Below, piece by piece: positions 55,136 through 64,000 of a stretch of 64,000 nucleotides of DNA; the first letter of the stretch is position 1; every line of letters starts with the position of its first letter. Origin of the DNA: Rhizobium brockwellii (GTDB lineage: Bacteria; Pseudomonadota; Alphaproteobacteria; Rhizobiales; Rhizobiaceae). The position numbers and the translations under genes are program-made. The notes under the pieces were generated by a model. The model saw only the letters and a list, made by a program, of their open reading frames with translations, was not told where the DNA came from and did not search any database. Location of the stretch: assembly GCF_000769405.2 (NCBI RefSeq), contig NZ_CP053439.1:1-64000 (forward strand), read 5' to 3'.

Positions 55136-56035
55136 CTATATCCTGTCTGCGACTTCCTCGCTCAAAGGGATCGATGGTTGCGCTCCGGCCTTGAGGCAGG
55201 CGAGCGAACCGGCGACCGCCGCGCGGCGCAGCGCCGAGACAAAATCGAGGCCATCGTCGAGGCTGGCGGCGAAATAACCGCAGAACGTGTCTCCGGCGCC
55301 GACCGTATCGACAGGTTCGATCTTGAGACCCTGCGCCCTTGAAATCGCCCCGTCGCGGATGGCGATGACCCCATCGCCGCCGAGCGTCACGATCAGCGTC
55401 TGGCCCGTCTCCGCATGCAGGCGCACAAGGGCTGCCTCGCGCGCTTGGGCGTCCATGCCCTCCTGCCCGGCGAGCCGCTCGAACTCGGTCTCGTTGGCAA
55501 TGACGATATCGGCGAGCCGGCCGAGACGCGGCGCATCGGGGATCAGCGGCGCGAGGTTGAGGATGCTGGTGACGCCCTTGGCGCGGGCGGCCGACAGCGC
55601 GCGTTCGACGGCAGCAGCCGGCACTTCGAGCTGCAGCATCAGGATATCGCTTTCGTTCATGCGGCCGATCGCGGTCTCGGCATCGGCAGGCGTGACCTGG
55701 CCATTGGCGCCGGGAACGACGGCAATCATGTTTTCGCCGTCGCCGCCGACAAGGATCAGCGCCGTGCCTGTGGGACCGTCGACATGGCTGACGAGAGAAA
55801 GGTCGGTGCCCGCATCATCGAGCAGGGCCAGCGCTTCCGCAGCGAAAGCATCCTTGCCGACGGCGCCGGCCATATGCACATAGCGCCCGGCGCGGCGCGC
55901 CGCCAGCGCCTGGTTTGCGCCCTTGCCGCCGGCGGCCGTGGCAAAGCCGTTGCCGGCCACCGTCTCGCCGGGCTTCGGCAGGCGCTCGGTCGTGGCGATG
56001 AGATCCATGTTGATGGACCCGAAAACTGTGATCAT
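55136..56035 (-). CDS. rbsK: Ribokinase (PfkB family)
   Basis: The 299-residue enzyme phosphorylates ribose to ribose 5-phosphate. It starts MITVFGSINMDLIATTERLP, and has PGETVAGNGFATAAGGKGAN (about 22-41) and the ATP and catalytic motif PVDTVGAGDTFCGYFAASLD. Start 56035 is favoured over 56104. It stands alone without ribose transporter genes, so another sugar or nucleoside-derived ribose is possible; note the nucleoside hydrolase gene at 7837. Confidence 0.88.
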   Translation of the reverse strand: MITVFGSINMDLIATTERLPKPGETVAGNGFATAAGGKGANQALAARRAGRYVHMAGAVGKDAFAAEALALLDDAGTDLSLVSHVDGPTGTALILVGGDGENMIAVVPGANGQVTPADAETAIGRMNESDILMLQLEVPAAAVERALSAARAKGVTSILNLAPLIPDAPRLGRLADIVIANETEFERLAGQEGMDAQAREAALVRLHAETGQTLIVTLGGDGVIAIRDGAISRAQGLKIEPVDTVGAGDTFCGYFAASLDDGLDFVSALRRAAVAGSLACLKAGAQPSIPLSEEVADRI

Positions 56036-56116
56036 GAATGTGTCCCGTCTTCTGGAGCCTGCAAGTGACATCATGCTCCTGCATGTTTCATGCAGGCGAG
56101 ACACTGCCCGAAGCGG

Positions 56117-57340
56117 TCACTCCTCGTCAACCACCCGCAGCTTCAGAAGACCGGTGCGGCTTTCCACTGATTTGGCCGCGGCTTCGCTGTCGCGGGCGGG
56201 CTTGGCGTCGCCGCCTGCCTCGAATTCCAGCGCTTCGATCTTGGCGCCGCGCTTGGTGAGCTTGTCGGCTGATGTGACCACCATGTCGATATCCTTCTGC
56301 GCCATGGCGAAATGGCCCTGCAGCTTGCGCACCCGCTCATCAAGGCGGCTGAGATCGTCCATCAGGATCGCCACCTCGCCCTGGATCAGATGCGCCTGCG
56401 CCCGCATGCGTTGATCCTTGAGCACGGCTTGGATGACCTGGATCGACAGCATCAGCAGCGACGGCGAGACGATGACGATGCGCGCGCGGTGGGCCTTCTG
56501 CACCACCGGCTCGAAGTGCTCATGGATCTCGGCGAAGATCGATTCGGACGGCACGAAGAGAAAGGCCGTATCCTGGGTTTCTCCCTGGATCAGATATTTC
56601 TCGGAAATGTCCCTTATATGGACCTCCATGTCGCGGCGGAACTGCTGGCCGGCGATCTTGCCGGCCTCGGGGGTGCCGGCGTCGCGGATCGCGTTCCAGG
56701 CTTCGAGCGGAAATTTCGCGTCGATCACCAGCGGCGGCGCGCCGTTCGGCATGCGGATCGTGCAGTCCGGCCGCGAACCGTTGGACAGCGTCTGCTGGAA
56801 GGCATAGGCGCCCATCGGCAGACCGTCGGCGACGATCGTCTCCATTCTCGACTGGCCGAAGGCGCCGCGTGTCTGCTTGTTGGACAGAATGGCCTGCAAC
56901 CCGACGACATCCTTGGCGAGCGTCTGGATATTGTTCTGCGCGGCATCGATGACCGCCAGCCGCTCCTGCAGCCGCTGCAGGTTCTCATGCGTCGATTTGG
57001 TCTGCTCGGTGATCGTCGAGCTGACGCGCTGCGACATGCCGTCGAGGCGTTGGCTGATCGTCTGGTTGAGTTCGCTCTGCCGCGCGCCGAAGACCTCGGT
57101 CATCGCTGCGATGCGGCCCTGCATCTCTGCCTGGATCTTCAAAAGCTCGCCCATGCGCGCTTCGTTTTCCTCAGCGCGAAAGTTCGCTTCCTCCGCCTGC
57201 TCGCGGCCAAGGCCGGCGCCGCGCAGCAGAAGCACGATCACCAGCAGGGCGAGGGCGGCGAGAACGCCGCCGACAAGCGCCAGCATGGCCGGGCTGATCG
57301 AGGCAAGGGAAAGGGCGAGCGATTCGGAATGGACGGTCAT
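56117..57340 (-). CDS. rmuC: DNA recombination protein RmuC
   Basis: RmuC is a predicted nuclease that limits DNA inversions and phage-type rearrangement. The 407-residue protein has an N-terminal membrane helix (ISPAMLALVGGVLAALALLV), a long coiled coil (about 50-140) and a C-terminal RmuC domain (PLVIDAKFPLEAW, TAFLFVPSESIFAEI, VIVSPSLLMLSIQVIQAVLK). Length typical. It precedes rbsK on minus with an 81-base gap. Confidence 0.93.
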   Translation of the reverse strand: MTVHSESLALSLASISPAMLALVGGVLAALALLVIVLLLRGAGLGREQAEEANFRAEENEARMGELLKIQAEMQGRIAAMTEVFGARQSELNQTISQRLDGMSQRVSSTITEQTKSTHENLQRLQERLAVIDAAQNNIQTLAKDVVGLQAILSNKQTRGAFGQSRMETIVADGLPMGAYAFQQTLSNGSRPDCTIRMPNGAPPLVIDAKFPLEAWNAIRDAGTPEAGKIAGQQFRRDMEVHIRDISEKYLIQGETQDTAFLFVPSESIFAEIHEHFEPVVQKAHRARIVIVSPSLLMLSIQVIQAVLKDQRMRAQAHLIQGEVAILMDDLSRLDERVRKLQGHFAMAQKDIDMVVTSADKLTKRGAKIEALEFEAGGDAKPARDSEAAAKSVESRTGLLKLRVVDEE

Positions 57341-57546
57341 CCCGCAAGCATAACAGAAGAAGCCGCGATTTATAGATCAAAACGTGAACACAATGGACGG
57401 TCCCCAATATCTTCGCAAGCCGCTGCTCGTCCGTGTCCACCGAAAAGAAATGTCGCCGCGGCTTAACGATTGCTCAACCATATTGGCCAAAACCTGCGGC
57501 GCAGACATTCCTTCACGCGCGCGCCGCGCCAAGTACAGAGAACCCC

Positions 57547-59043
57547 ATGACCGCCCAGCAGACCGACAATGCCCTCAGGCAGCGCCTCGATTTCATCGAA
57601 CTGGATGAGGCAGCGCGCAAGTCAATGCGGGATCTGCGCCCTGTCATATCAGAGCTGATCGGCGGCGCACTCGACAAATTCTACGCCAAGATCGCCAAGA
57701 CCCCCGCTGTCGCAGGCTTCTTCGCCGACAAGAACCATGTCGGCCATGCCAAGAGGCGCCAGCAGGATCATTGGGCCAATCTCGCGGGCGGCGCGTTCGA
57801 CGAGAGCTATGTCAACGGCGTGACCGCGGTCGGCCGGACGCACGCCCGCATCGGGCTGGAGCCGCGCTGGTATATTGGCGGTTACGCCATCGTCATGTCC
57901 GAGCTCGTCAAAGGCATCATGGAGAAGCAGTGGCCGTCGATCTTTGCGCGCCAGCAAGGCAAGCAGTTGGCCGAGAAGCTGTCGGCCGTCATCAAGGCCG
58001 GCATGCTCGACATGGACTATTCCATCTCGGTCTATCTCGAGACGCTCGAAGCAAAGCGCCGTGCCTTGGAAGAGCAGCGTGCCCAGGCCGAATCCGATCA
58101 GGCGATCGCGCTGGAGCAACTGCGCCGCGGTCTGGAAGCGCTGTCGAACGGCGATCTCGAAGCCACCCTGCCGTCTGACCTGCCGGGCAATTTCCGGCAG
58201 ATGGCCGAGGACTACAACCGCGCCGTCAGCGCCCTTCGCCAGTCCTTCGCCTCCGTGCGCGAGACCTCGGGCCATATCATGAGCGGCGCCGACGTCATTT
58301 CCAATGCGACCAACGATCTGGCGCTGCGCACCGCCCAGCAGGCGGCAGGCGTCGAGGAGAGTTCGGCCGCCCTGCAGCAGCTGTCCGTCAGCGTCGGCCA
58401 GACGGCCGCCAATGCCGAGAGGGCTTCGGACGCCGTGCGCGAGACGCAAGAGAAGGCGAAGAACTCCGGCGAACTCGTCACCAGCGCCGTCTCGGCGATG
58501 GCCGGCATCGAGAAGTCCTCGACGGGGATCTCCAAGATCATCGGCGTCATCGATGAGATCGCCTTCCAGACCAATCTGCTGGCGCTGAACGCCGGTGTCG
58601 AGGCGGCGCGTGCCGGTGATGCCGGCAAGGGTTTTGCCGTCGTCGCCCAGGAAGTCCGCCAGCTCGCCCAGCGCACCGCGGAAGCGGCCAAGGAGATCAA
58701 GAACCTGATCTCGCAGAGCTCGACCCAGGTCAATCAGGGCGTCGGCATCGTTTCCAGCACCGGCGAGGCGCTGAACGACATGATCAGCCGCATCGATATC
58801 ATCAACCGTTTCGTCGCCGATATCGCCGCCGCTGCCCGCGATCAGGCAACCGGTGTCAACGAAGTCAGCCTCGCCGTCCGCAACATGGGTGCGATCACCC
58901 AGCAGAATTCGGACATGGTCGAGCACTCTTCGGCGGAAACCCGCCGGCTCAAGGACGAGGTGGAGACCCTGATCGAGCTGCTGCAGCACTTCCGTGCCCG
59001 ACCGGAGGGCCGTTCCGCCACCAGTGCCCGCCGGGCGGCCTGA
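57547..59043 (+). CDS. Soluble globin-coupled chemoreceptor (HemAT/IcpA-like)
   Basis: The 498-residue protein has no membrane segment. Residues about 10-175 form a sensor globin; His99 in [20 protein letters not shown] is the likely proximal heme ligand. A coiled-coil and HAMP-like part (about 175-240) leads to a methyl-accepting signalling domain with [20 protein letters not shown]. This layout is like HemAT oxygen sensors and the IcpA internal chemoreceptor of rhizobia. Start 57547 gives a family-like N-terminus; a longer frame to 57433 is not conserved. It precedes def by 97 bases, but no shared function is implied. Confidence 0.88.
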   Translation: MTAQQTDNALRQRLDFIELDEAARKSMRDLRPVISELIGGALDKFYAKIAKTPAVAGFFADKNHVGHAKRRQQDHWANLAGGAFDESYVNGVTAVGRTHARIGLEPRWYIGGYAIVMSELVKGIMEKQWPSIFARQQGKQLAEKLSAVIKAGMLDMDYSISVYLETLEAKRRALEEQRAQAESDQAIALEQLRRGLEALSNGDLEATLPSDLPGNFRQMAEDYNRAVSALRQSFASVRETSGHIMSGADVISNATNDLALRTAQQAAGVEESSAALQQLSVSVGQTAANAERASDAVRETQEKAKNSGELVTSAVSAMAGIEKSSTGISKIIGVIDEIAFQTNLLALNAGVEAARAGDAGKGFAVVAQEVRQLAQRTAEAAKEIKNLISQSSTQVNQGVGIVSSTGEALNDMISRIDIINRFVADIAAAARDQATGVNEVSLAVRNMGAITQQNSDMVEHSSAETRRLKDEVETLIELLQHFRARPEGRSATSARRAA

Positions 59044-59140
59044 GGTGAATATGGCGAAATTCCAGGCGGGGATACAAAAAAGCGTATTCCTCGCCTGCCG
59101 GATAATTCCATAGTCGGAAAAGATGGGTTATGGGAACGCC

Positions 59141-59656
59141 ATGACCATCAAGCCACTCATCATTCTTCCCGATCCCGTTCTCCGCCAGCTGTCCAAGCCG
59201 ATCGAGCGGGTGGATTCCGACCTGCAGCGTCTTGCCGACGATATGCTGGAAACCATGTATGACGCGCCGGGCATCGGCCTTGCCGCGATTCAGATCGGCG
59301 TGCCGCGCCGTATGCTCGTCATCGACATCGCCCGCGAGGGTGAGGAAAAGCAGCCGCAGGTCTTCATCAATCCTGAGATCGTCAAATCCTCCGACGAGCG
59401 CTCCGTCTATGAGGAAGGCTGTCTTTCGATTCCAGATTATTATGCCGAGGTCGAGCGCCCGGCTGTCGTCTCGGTCAAATATCTCGACCGCAACGGCAAG
59501 GAACAGACCGTGGAAGCCGACGGCCTGCTCGCCACCTGCCTGCAGCACGAGATCGACCACCTGAACGGCGTGCTGTTCATCGATTACATCTCGCGGCTGA
59601 AGCGGGAGATGGTCATCAAGAAATTCACCAAGGCGGCCAAGTCGAAGGCGATCTGA
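59141..59656 (+). CDS. def: Peptide deformylase
   Basis: Def removes the N-formyl group from nascent proteins. The 171-residue metalloenzyme has all three motifs: [17 protein letters not shown] and QHEIDHLNG (HExxH). Start 59141 (MTIKPL) follows GGGA by 5 bases. In many bacteria def is followed directly by fmt; here a toxin-antitoxin pair lies between. Confidence 0.97.
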   Translation: MTIKPLIILPDPVLRQLSKPIERVDSDLQRLADDMLETMYDAPGIGLAAIQIGVPRRMLVIDIAREGEEKQPQVFINPEIVKSSDERSVYEEGCLSIPDYYAEVERPAVVSVKYLDRNGKEQTVEADGLLATCLQHEIDHLNGVLFIDYISRLKREMVIKKFTKAAKSKAI

Positions 59657-59663
59657 CGCTGCG

Positions 59664-59710
59664 TTGAAATTTCACCGGCAACGCACTATGATATCACTGA
59701 TATCATAGTG
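59664..59710 (+). promoter_or_regulatory. vapBC promoter with palindromic operator
   Basis: TTGAAA (59664-59669) and TATGAT (59687-59692) are 17 bases apart. A 27-bp palindrome (59684-59710, arms CACTATGATATCA and TGATATCATAGTG around one C) covers the -10 element and the start region and touches the ribosome binding site. This is the classic geometry for repression by a toxin-antitoxin complex. Confidence 0.8.
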
Positions 59711-59720
59711 GAGGCGCCAT

Positions 59721-60005
59721 ATGGGTGACTTTCTGATCAGAAACATTTCCGAAGCAATGAAACGAGACATTGCGGAATCGGCGCAGCGGAGCGGAAACAG
59801 CCTTTCCGACGAGGCCAAGGAGCTTTTGCGGGACGCGCTGAAAAGAAAAACCGAAGCAAAGCCCGAGACTTTGTCGGCGTATGAAGCAATACGCGCCGCT
59901 TTCGTCAGCGAAAACGCAGTTGACGATGAATTCGCTGCAATCATGGACGAAATCGAGGCCGCGCGGAAAAAGGATTTCGGCCGGCCGTTCGAGGATTTCG
60001 AATGA
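59721..60005 (+). CDS. vapB: FitA/VapB-type antitoxin
   Basis: The 94-residue protein has an N-terminal ribbon-helix-helix (GDFLIRNISEAMKRDIAESA, then SGNSLSDEAKELLRDAL) and a C-terminal region that should bind and cover the toxin. It is the FitA-like class of VapB antitoxins. GGAGG lies 6 bases upstream. The stop overlaps the toxin start by 4 bases (ATGA). It very likely binds the palindrome just upstream and represses the pair. Confidence 0.9.
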   Translation: MGDFLIRNISEAMKRDIAESAQRSGNSLSDEAKELLRDALKRKTEAKPETLSAYEAIRAAFVSENAVDDEFAAIMDEIEAARKKDFGRPFEDFE

Positions 60006-60424
60006 TCGTTCTCGATACGAATGTGATTTCCGAGTTCGCCAAGCCATTGCCGAGTGAAAAGGTGAAGGCTTGGATATTGCGGCAGGATGGCTCGAGAATT
60101 TGGCTTTGCACGGTTGGCTTGATGGAGCAGATTTACGGAGCCGAAAGGGTTTTCTTGAAGACAGGATCAGACCGCTTCTTTCGCGCGATCGAGAATTTGG
60201 TGAAAGGCCAGTTTCGCGATCGTATCGCCGGCTGGGATTTGGAAACGGCCATGGCAACCGGTCGCTTGCGGGCGAAACGCGAAAGCATAGGGCGGCCGAT
60301 TTCTGTCCAGGATGCCATGATTGCCGCGATCTGCCTTGCAAACGGCGCGACGCTTGCGACCCGCAACACCAGAGATTTCGAAGGGCTTGATCTCAAGCTC
60401 GTAAACCCGTTTGAAGACGGTTGA
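60002..60424 (+). CDS. vapC: VapC/FitB-type PIN-domain ribonuclease toxin
   Basis: The 140-residue PIN protein has catalytic acidic residues Asp5 in LDTNVISEF, Glu near 42 in [11 protein letters not shown], Asp104 in SVQDAMIAA and Asp124 in TRDFEG. These form the metal site of VapC endoribonucleases, which usually cut tRNA or rRNA. Coupled to vapB by a 4-base overlap; fmt starts 20 bases later and may be read from the same transcript. The target RNA is unknown. Confidence 0.9.
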   Translation: MIVLDTNVISEFAKPLPSEKVKAWILRQDGSRIWLCTVGLMEQIYGAERVFLKTGSDRFFRAIENLVKGQFRDRIAGWDLETAMATGRLRAKRESIGRPISVQDAMIAAICLANGATLATRNTRDFEGLDLKLVNPFEDG

Positions 60425-60444
60425 TCCTCAATTGGCGAGATAAA

Positions 60445-61380
60445 ATGTCTCTTCGCATCATCTTCATGGGAACACCGGAGTTCTCGGTTCCGACCCTGCG
60501 CCTGCTCGTCGATGCCGGACACAGGATCGTTGCGGTCTATACGCAGCCGCCGCGGCCGGGTGGGCGGCGCGGCCTCGATCTGCAGAAATCGCCGGTGCAT
60601 CAGGCCGCCGAACTGCTCGGCCTGCCTGTCTTCACCCCGGTCAATTTCAAGGACCCCGAGGAGCGCGAAAGGTTTCGTGGCTTGAATGCCGATGTCGGCG
60701 TCGTCGTTGCTTACGGGCTATTGCTGCCGGAAGCGATTTTGAACGGCACCCGCGATGGCTGCTACAACGGTCATGCCTCGCTGCTGCCGCGCTGGCGGGG
60801 TGCGGCACCCATCCAGCGGGCGATCATGGCCGGCGACGCAAAGACCGGCATGATGGTGATGAAGATGGACAGGGGTCTGGATACCGGCGCCGTCGCACTC
60901 ACCCGCGAGGTCGAGATCGGCCCGAACATGACGGCTGGCGAGTTGCACGACCGGCTGATGCTGGTCGGCGCCAAGGCGATGGCGGAAGCCATGGTGAAGC
61001 TCGAAATGAACGACCTGCCGCTGACGCCGCAGCCCGAAGACGGCGTGCTCTATGCCGCCAAGATCGACAAGGCCGAGACGCGCATCGATTTTTCCAGGGA
61101 CGCCGGCGACGTACACAATCACATCCGCGGCCTGGCGCCGTTTCCCGGTGCCTGGTTCGAGCTCGAGATCGGCGGCAAGCCGGAGCGGGTCAAGGTGCTG
61201 GCGTCCGAGCTGGCTGAAGGGCAGGGTGCGGCCGGGCAATTGCTGACGGATGATCTGGTGGTCGCCTGCGGCTCGGGCGCGGTGAGGCTGACCAGGCTGC
61301 AGAAGGCCGGCGGCAAGCCGTTGGCGGCGGCCGATTTCCTCAGGGGCACGCCGCTTGCGGCGGGCACGAGGCTTAGCTGA
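60445..61380 (+). CDS. fmt: Methionyl-tRNA formyltransferase
   Basis: Fmt formylates initiator Met-tRNA using 10-formyl-tetrahydrofolate. The 311-residue protein has [20 protein letters not shown] at the start, the catalytic segment [20 protein letters not shown] (usual N-x-H), and [18 protein letters not shown]. Start 60445 is chosen; the upstream 60421 codon overlaps the toxin end. It is fused by a TGATG overlap to truA. Because vapBC precedes it, fmt may have become dependent on vapBC readthrough. Confidence 0.95.
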   Translation: MSLRIIFMGTPEFSVPTLRLLVDAGHRIVAVYTQPPRPGGRRGLDLQKSPVHQAAELLGLPVFTPVNFKDPEERERFRGLNADVGVVVAYGLLLPEAILNGTRDGCYNGHASLLPRWRGAAPIQRAIMAGDAKTGMMVMKMDRGLDTGAVALTREVEIGPNMTAGELHDRLMLVGAKAMAEAMVKLEMNDLPLTPQPEDGVLYAAKIDKAETRIDFSRDAGDVHNHIRGLAPFPGAWFELEIGGKPERVKVLASELAEGQGAAGQLLTDDLVVACGSGAVRLTRLQKAGGKPLAAADFLRGTPLAAGTRLS

Positions 61381-62180
61381 TGCCGCGTTTCCGCATGACC
61401 GTCGAATATGACGGCGGCCCCTATGTCGGCTGGCAGCGGCAGGAAAATGGCCACTCTGTGCAGGGCGCGATTGAGGCGGCGGTGCTGTCACTGACCGGCG
61501 AGACGGTCTTGGTGCGCGGCGCAGGCCGTACCGATTCCGGCGTCCACGCCATGGGGCAGGTGATCCATGCCGATCTTTCGAAGGAGTGGTCGCCCTACCA
61601 GTTGCAGAATGCGTTGAACGCGCATCTGAGGCTCGCCGGCGAGCGGGTCTCCATCCTCGACGTCCAGGCGGCTCCCGAGTTCTTCGATGCCCGTTTTTCG
61701 GCGCTGCGGCGCCATTACCTCTATCGCATCGTCAGCCGCCGGGCGCCGCTGGCGCTCGAAGCCGGCAAGGCCTGGTGGGTGCCGAAGGTGCTCGACCACG
61801 AGGTCATGCATGCCGCCGCCCAGAGGCTGGTCGGTAAGCACGATTTCTCCACCTTCCGCGCCGCCCATTGCCAGGCAAACAGCCCGGTGCGCACGCTCGA
61901 CCGGCTGGATGTGACGCGCAATGGCGAGCTGATCGAGATCCGCGCCACGGCGCAGAGTTTTCTCCACAACCAGATCCGTTCCTTCGCCGGCACGCTGAAG
62001 CTCGCCGGCGAAGGCAAATGGACGCCTGATGATGTCGAGGCCGCGCTTAAGGCGCGCGACCGCAAGGCCTGCGGCCCAGTGGCGCCGCCGGACGGGCTCT
62101 ATTTCATGCAGGTGGATTATCCCGAGGTGATCCCCGATCGCCGAAGGCCGGTCACCGATACCGATGATGATCTGTCATGA
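61380..62180 (+). CDS. truA: tRNA pseudouridine(38-40) synthase TruA
   Basis: TruA makes pseudouridine at positions 38-40 of many tRNA anticodon arms. The 266-residue protein begins [20 protein letters not shown] and has the catalytic segment [16 protein letters not shown] with the conserved Asp, and the binding loop [16 protein letters not shown]. The start overlaps the fmt stop by one base. Length and motifs are typical. Confidence 0.97.
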   Translation: MPRFRMTVEYDGGPYVGWQRQENGHSVQGAIEAAVLSLTGETVLVRGAGRTDSGVHAMGQVIHADLSKEWSPYQLQNALNAHLRLAGERVSILDVQAAPEFFDARFSALRRHYLYRIVSRRAPLALEAGKAWWVPKVLDHEVMHAAAQRLVGKHDFSTFRAAHCQANSPVRTLDRLDVTRNGELIEIRATAQSFLHNQIRSFAGTLKLAGEGKWTPDDVEAALKARDRKACGPVAPPDGLYFMQVDYPEVIPDRRRPVTDTDDDLS

Positions 62181-62205
62181 AAATACCGCTCCAGCAGGAG
62201 CCTGA

Positions 62206-62802
62206 TCAGACGGGATAGATGCCGAGGAAGTGCTGCAGATATTCCGAAAGGATCATCGATGGCACGAGCAGCACCAGCGTCAGCGCCCCGACCATCAGCG
62301 CGTGACCGTGGCAGATCATCCGGATAATGCGCGCCAGCACGAAGACCTGCGCCAGCATGAAGGCGAGCAGCAGCAGCGAGACGAGGCCGATGGATCCAGG
62401 CAGGAAGAACACCAGCGCCAGCAGCAGCCCGTTGATATAGGAGAGCGGCACGCCGAGCCAGTTGACGCTGACGACGACGGGCGCGAAACGCTCGCCCATC
62501 CGGAAGGCAAGCAGCAGAACCCCGGCAAAAACCAGCGGCACGAACCAGTTGGCGACCTCCACGAGGCCGAGCCTGATATAGAAGGCAAAATCGACATCGG
62601 CTTCCGGCGGCATCGACCGCAGGAAGGCCTGTCGCCACCAGAGCCAGGAAATACCCATCGGCGGCAGGCACCAGAGCATCGCCCAGAACGAACGGTTGAC
62701 GCCGCGCTCCGACATATCGAGATAGCGGAAGCCGCGCGGATCCAGCCGGATCAGCAGCCAGAGGCCGGCCAGGTAATATTGAACTTCCCTAAAGCCCGGC
62801 AT
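62206..62802 (-). CDS. Conserved integral membrane protein, unknown function
   Basis: The 198-residue protein has four to five membrane segments, such as [34 protein letters not shown] and [20 protein letters not shown]. It overlaps the dapE stop by 14 bases, so translation is probably coupled. I do not recognise a specific family; a Yip1-like fold is a guess. No signal peptide is apparent. Confidence 0.75.
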   Translation of the reverse strand: MPGFREVQYYLAGLWLLIRLDPRGFRYLDMSERGVNRSFWAMLWCLPPMGISWLWWRQAFLRSMPPEADVDFAFYIRLGLVEVANWFVPLVFAGVLLLAFRMGERFAPVVVSVNWLGVPLSYINGLLLALVFFLPGSIGLVSLLLLAFMLAQVFVLARIIRMICHGHALMVGALTLVLLVPSMILSEYLQHFLGIYPV

Positions 62803-63982
62803 TGGCGAACCAGCGGGCGATGAAGGTTTCGTAGATTGCAGTCAGCGTCTCCAGATCGGCGACAGCGACACGTTCATCGACCATGTGCATCGTCTGGCCG
62901 ACGAGGCCGAACTCGACGACCGGGCAATAATCCTTGATGAAGCGCGCATCCGATGTGCCGCCGGTGGTCGAAAGCCGCGGTGACTGGCCGGCAACGCTTT
63001 CGACGGCTGAAGACAGCGAGGCGATCAGCGCATTGTTGCGCGTCAGGAAGACATGGCTCGGCCGGTCGGCCCAGACGATATCGTATTTCACGGGTTCGCG
63101 GCCCGGCCGCAACGCGCCGTTGCCGGCGGCGGCGTCGAGGCGCCGCAGGATTTCGGCGCGCAGCGTTTCGACCGTCCAGCTGTCGTTGAAGCGGATGTTG
63201 AAGCTTGCGGATGCCTTGGCCGGAATGACGTTGGTCGCCGGATTGCCGACATCGACCGTGGTCACTTCGAGGTTCGACGGCTGGAAATCACCGGTGCCGC
63301 CGTCAAACGGCGGGTCCATCAGCGCCTGCGTCAGCTGCAGCATGCCGCGCACCGGATTGTCGGCAAGATGCGGATAGGCGGCATGGCCCTGCACGCCGTG
63401 CACGGTGATTTTACCCGACAGCGAGCCGCGCCGGCCGATCTTGATCATGTCGCCGAGCCTGTCCGGATTGGTCGGCTCGCCGACAAGGCAGGCATCCCAG
63501 CGCTCGCCGCGTTCGGCCGCCCATTGCAGCAGTTTGATCGTGCCGTTGATCGCCGGGCCTTCTTCGTCGCCGGTGATCAAAAAGGAAATCGAGCCGTTGG
63601 GCGGCCCGTTTTTCTCGATATGCCGGGCGACGGCGGCGACGAAACAGGCGATGCCGCCCTTCATGTCGACGGCGCCGCGGCCGAAAAGCTCGCCCTTCGA
63701 AATCTCCGCTGCAAAAGGTGGATGCGTCCAGGCGGCTTCGTCGCCGACCGGCACGACATCGGTATGGCCGGCAAACATCAGATGCGGGCCGTCCTTGCCG
63801 AGGCGGGCATAGAGGTTTTCGATCTCGGGTGTTCCCTCTTCGCTCGCCTTCACCCTGTCGACCGCAAAGCCGAGCGGCGCAAGCATGGCCTCCAGCGCCG
63901 TGAGCGCGCCGCCTTCGGCGGGCGTCACGGACGGGCAGCGAATCAGCGTCTGGAGATTGGCGACGGGGTCGGTAGCGGTCAT
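62789..63982 (-). CDS. dapE: Succinyl-diaminopimelate desuccinylase
   Basis: DapE is the M20 zinc peptidase that yields LL-diaminopimelate for lysine and peptidoglycan. The 397-residue protein has the metal-ligand [13 protein letters not shown] (about 69-81), the bridging [16 protein letters not shown], the glutamate segment [16 protein letters not shown], and a C-terminal [20 protein letters not shown]. It is close to its normal length. The window ends 18 bases upstream of its start, so its promoter is not visible. Confidence 0.96.
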   Translation of the reverse strand: MTATDPVANLQTLIRCPSVTPAEGGALTALEAMLAPLGFAVDRVKASEEGTPEIENLYARLGKDGPHLMFAGHTDVVPVGDEAAWTHPPFAAEISKGELFGRGAVDMKGGIACFVAAVARHIEKNGPPNGSISFLITGDEEGPAINGTIKLLQWAAERGERWDACLVGEPTNPDRLGDMIKIGRRGSLSGKITVHGVQGHAAYPHLADNPVRGMLQLTQALMDPPFDGGTGDFQPSNLEVTTVDVGNPATNVIPAKASASFNIRFNDSWTVETLRAEILRRLDAAAGNGALRPGREPVKYDIVWADRPSHVFLTRNNALIASLSSAVESVAGQSPRLSTTGGTSDARFIKDYCPVVEFGLVGQTMHMVDERVAVADLETLTAIYETFIARWFANAGL

Positions 63983-64000
63983 GGCGGTCGAACTATCCGG

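Overview
The window reads as a GC-rich alphaproteobacterial chromosome, most probably Rhizobium of the leguminosarum/etli group. This is inferred from gene content and order: praR between lnt and metK, olsB beside the long malic enzyme gene tme, a Mur-type Fur, the order glnD-small gene-mutS-tme-olsB, and several palindromic intergenic repeats of the kind common in this genus. Base 1 is the first base of dnaA, so the replicon appears to have been rotated to that gene. This is housekeeping chromosome with few accessory insertions. No tRNA, rRNA, CRISPR array, prophage or complete insertion sequence was recognised.

Layout. 1-2771: dnaA and a saccharopine dehydrogenase-like gene. 2839-5837 (minus): rph, a VOC protein, rdgB and hemW as a compact operon. 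5966-9792: heat-shock block with hrcA, grpE, a nucleoside hydrolase on the other strand, hsp20 and a DUF1150 gene; RpoH-type promoters lie before grpE and hsp20, and a ROSE-like RNA thermometer precedes hsp20. 9953-10978: two small orphan genes (DUF2277 and a C39-like cysteine peptidase fold protein). 11064-24922 (minus): a long run of translation, RNA-modification and envelope genes (trpS, usp, nfuA, tsaB, rimI, mur/fur, plsC, miaB, phoH, ybeY, corC, lnt, praR, metK, trmB), interrupted at 19629-19902 by a 274-bp inverted-repeat element. 25116-36234: a VOC protein, a secreted M15-like peptidase, then murJ, glnD, a small gene and mutS (all minus), and tme on plus. 36440-42983 (minus): olsB, a hybrid histidine kinase, lspA, two RNA methyltransferases and a Nudix hydrolase. 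43096-45848: CoxG-like, GNAT, LapA-domain, ihfB and sppA genes. 46071-52400 (plus): lptC-lptA-lptB-rpoN, an EamA transporter, hpf and ptsN. 52473-59043: a membrane chemoreceptor, ribokinase, rmuC and a soluble globin-coupled chemoreceptor. 59141-63982: def, a VapBC-like toxin-antitoxin pair, fmt, truA, a membrane protein and dapE.

How genes work together. lptC/A/B (LPS transport), lnt and lspA (lipoprotein maturation), murJ (lipid II), plsC and olsB (membrane lipids) make the window rich in envelope functions. rpoN, ptsN and glnD form nitrogen-control functions; hpf lies between rpoN and ptsN. hrcA, grpE and hsp20 are heat-shock functions under two apparent control layers. def, fmt and truA act at translation, and the toxin-antitoxin pair splits the usual def-fmt neighbourhood.

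The most notable non-genic signals are the ROSE-like thermometer (8998-9061), the vapBC operator-promoter (59664-59710), the cloverleaf-forming repeat at the plsC stop codon (19629-19902), and five copies of a palindromic repeat family. No wholly new multi-gene system was found. Coordinates were read by eye, so start codons resting on weak ribosome binding sites are flagged.
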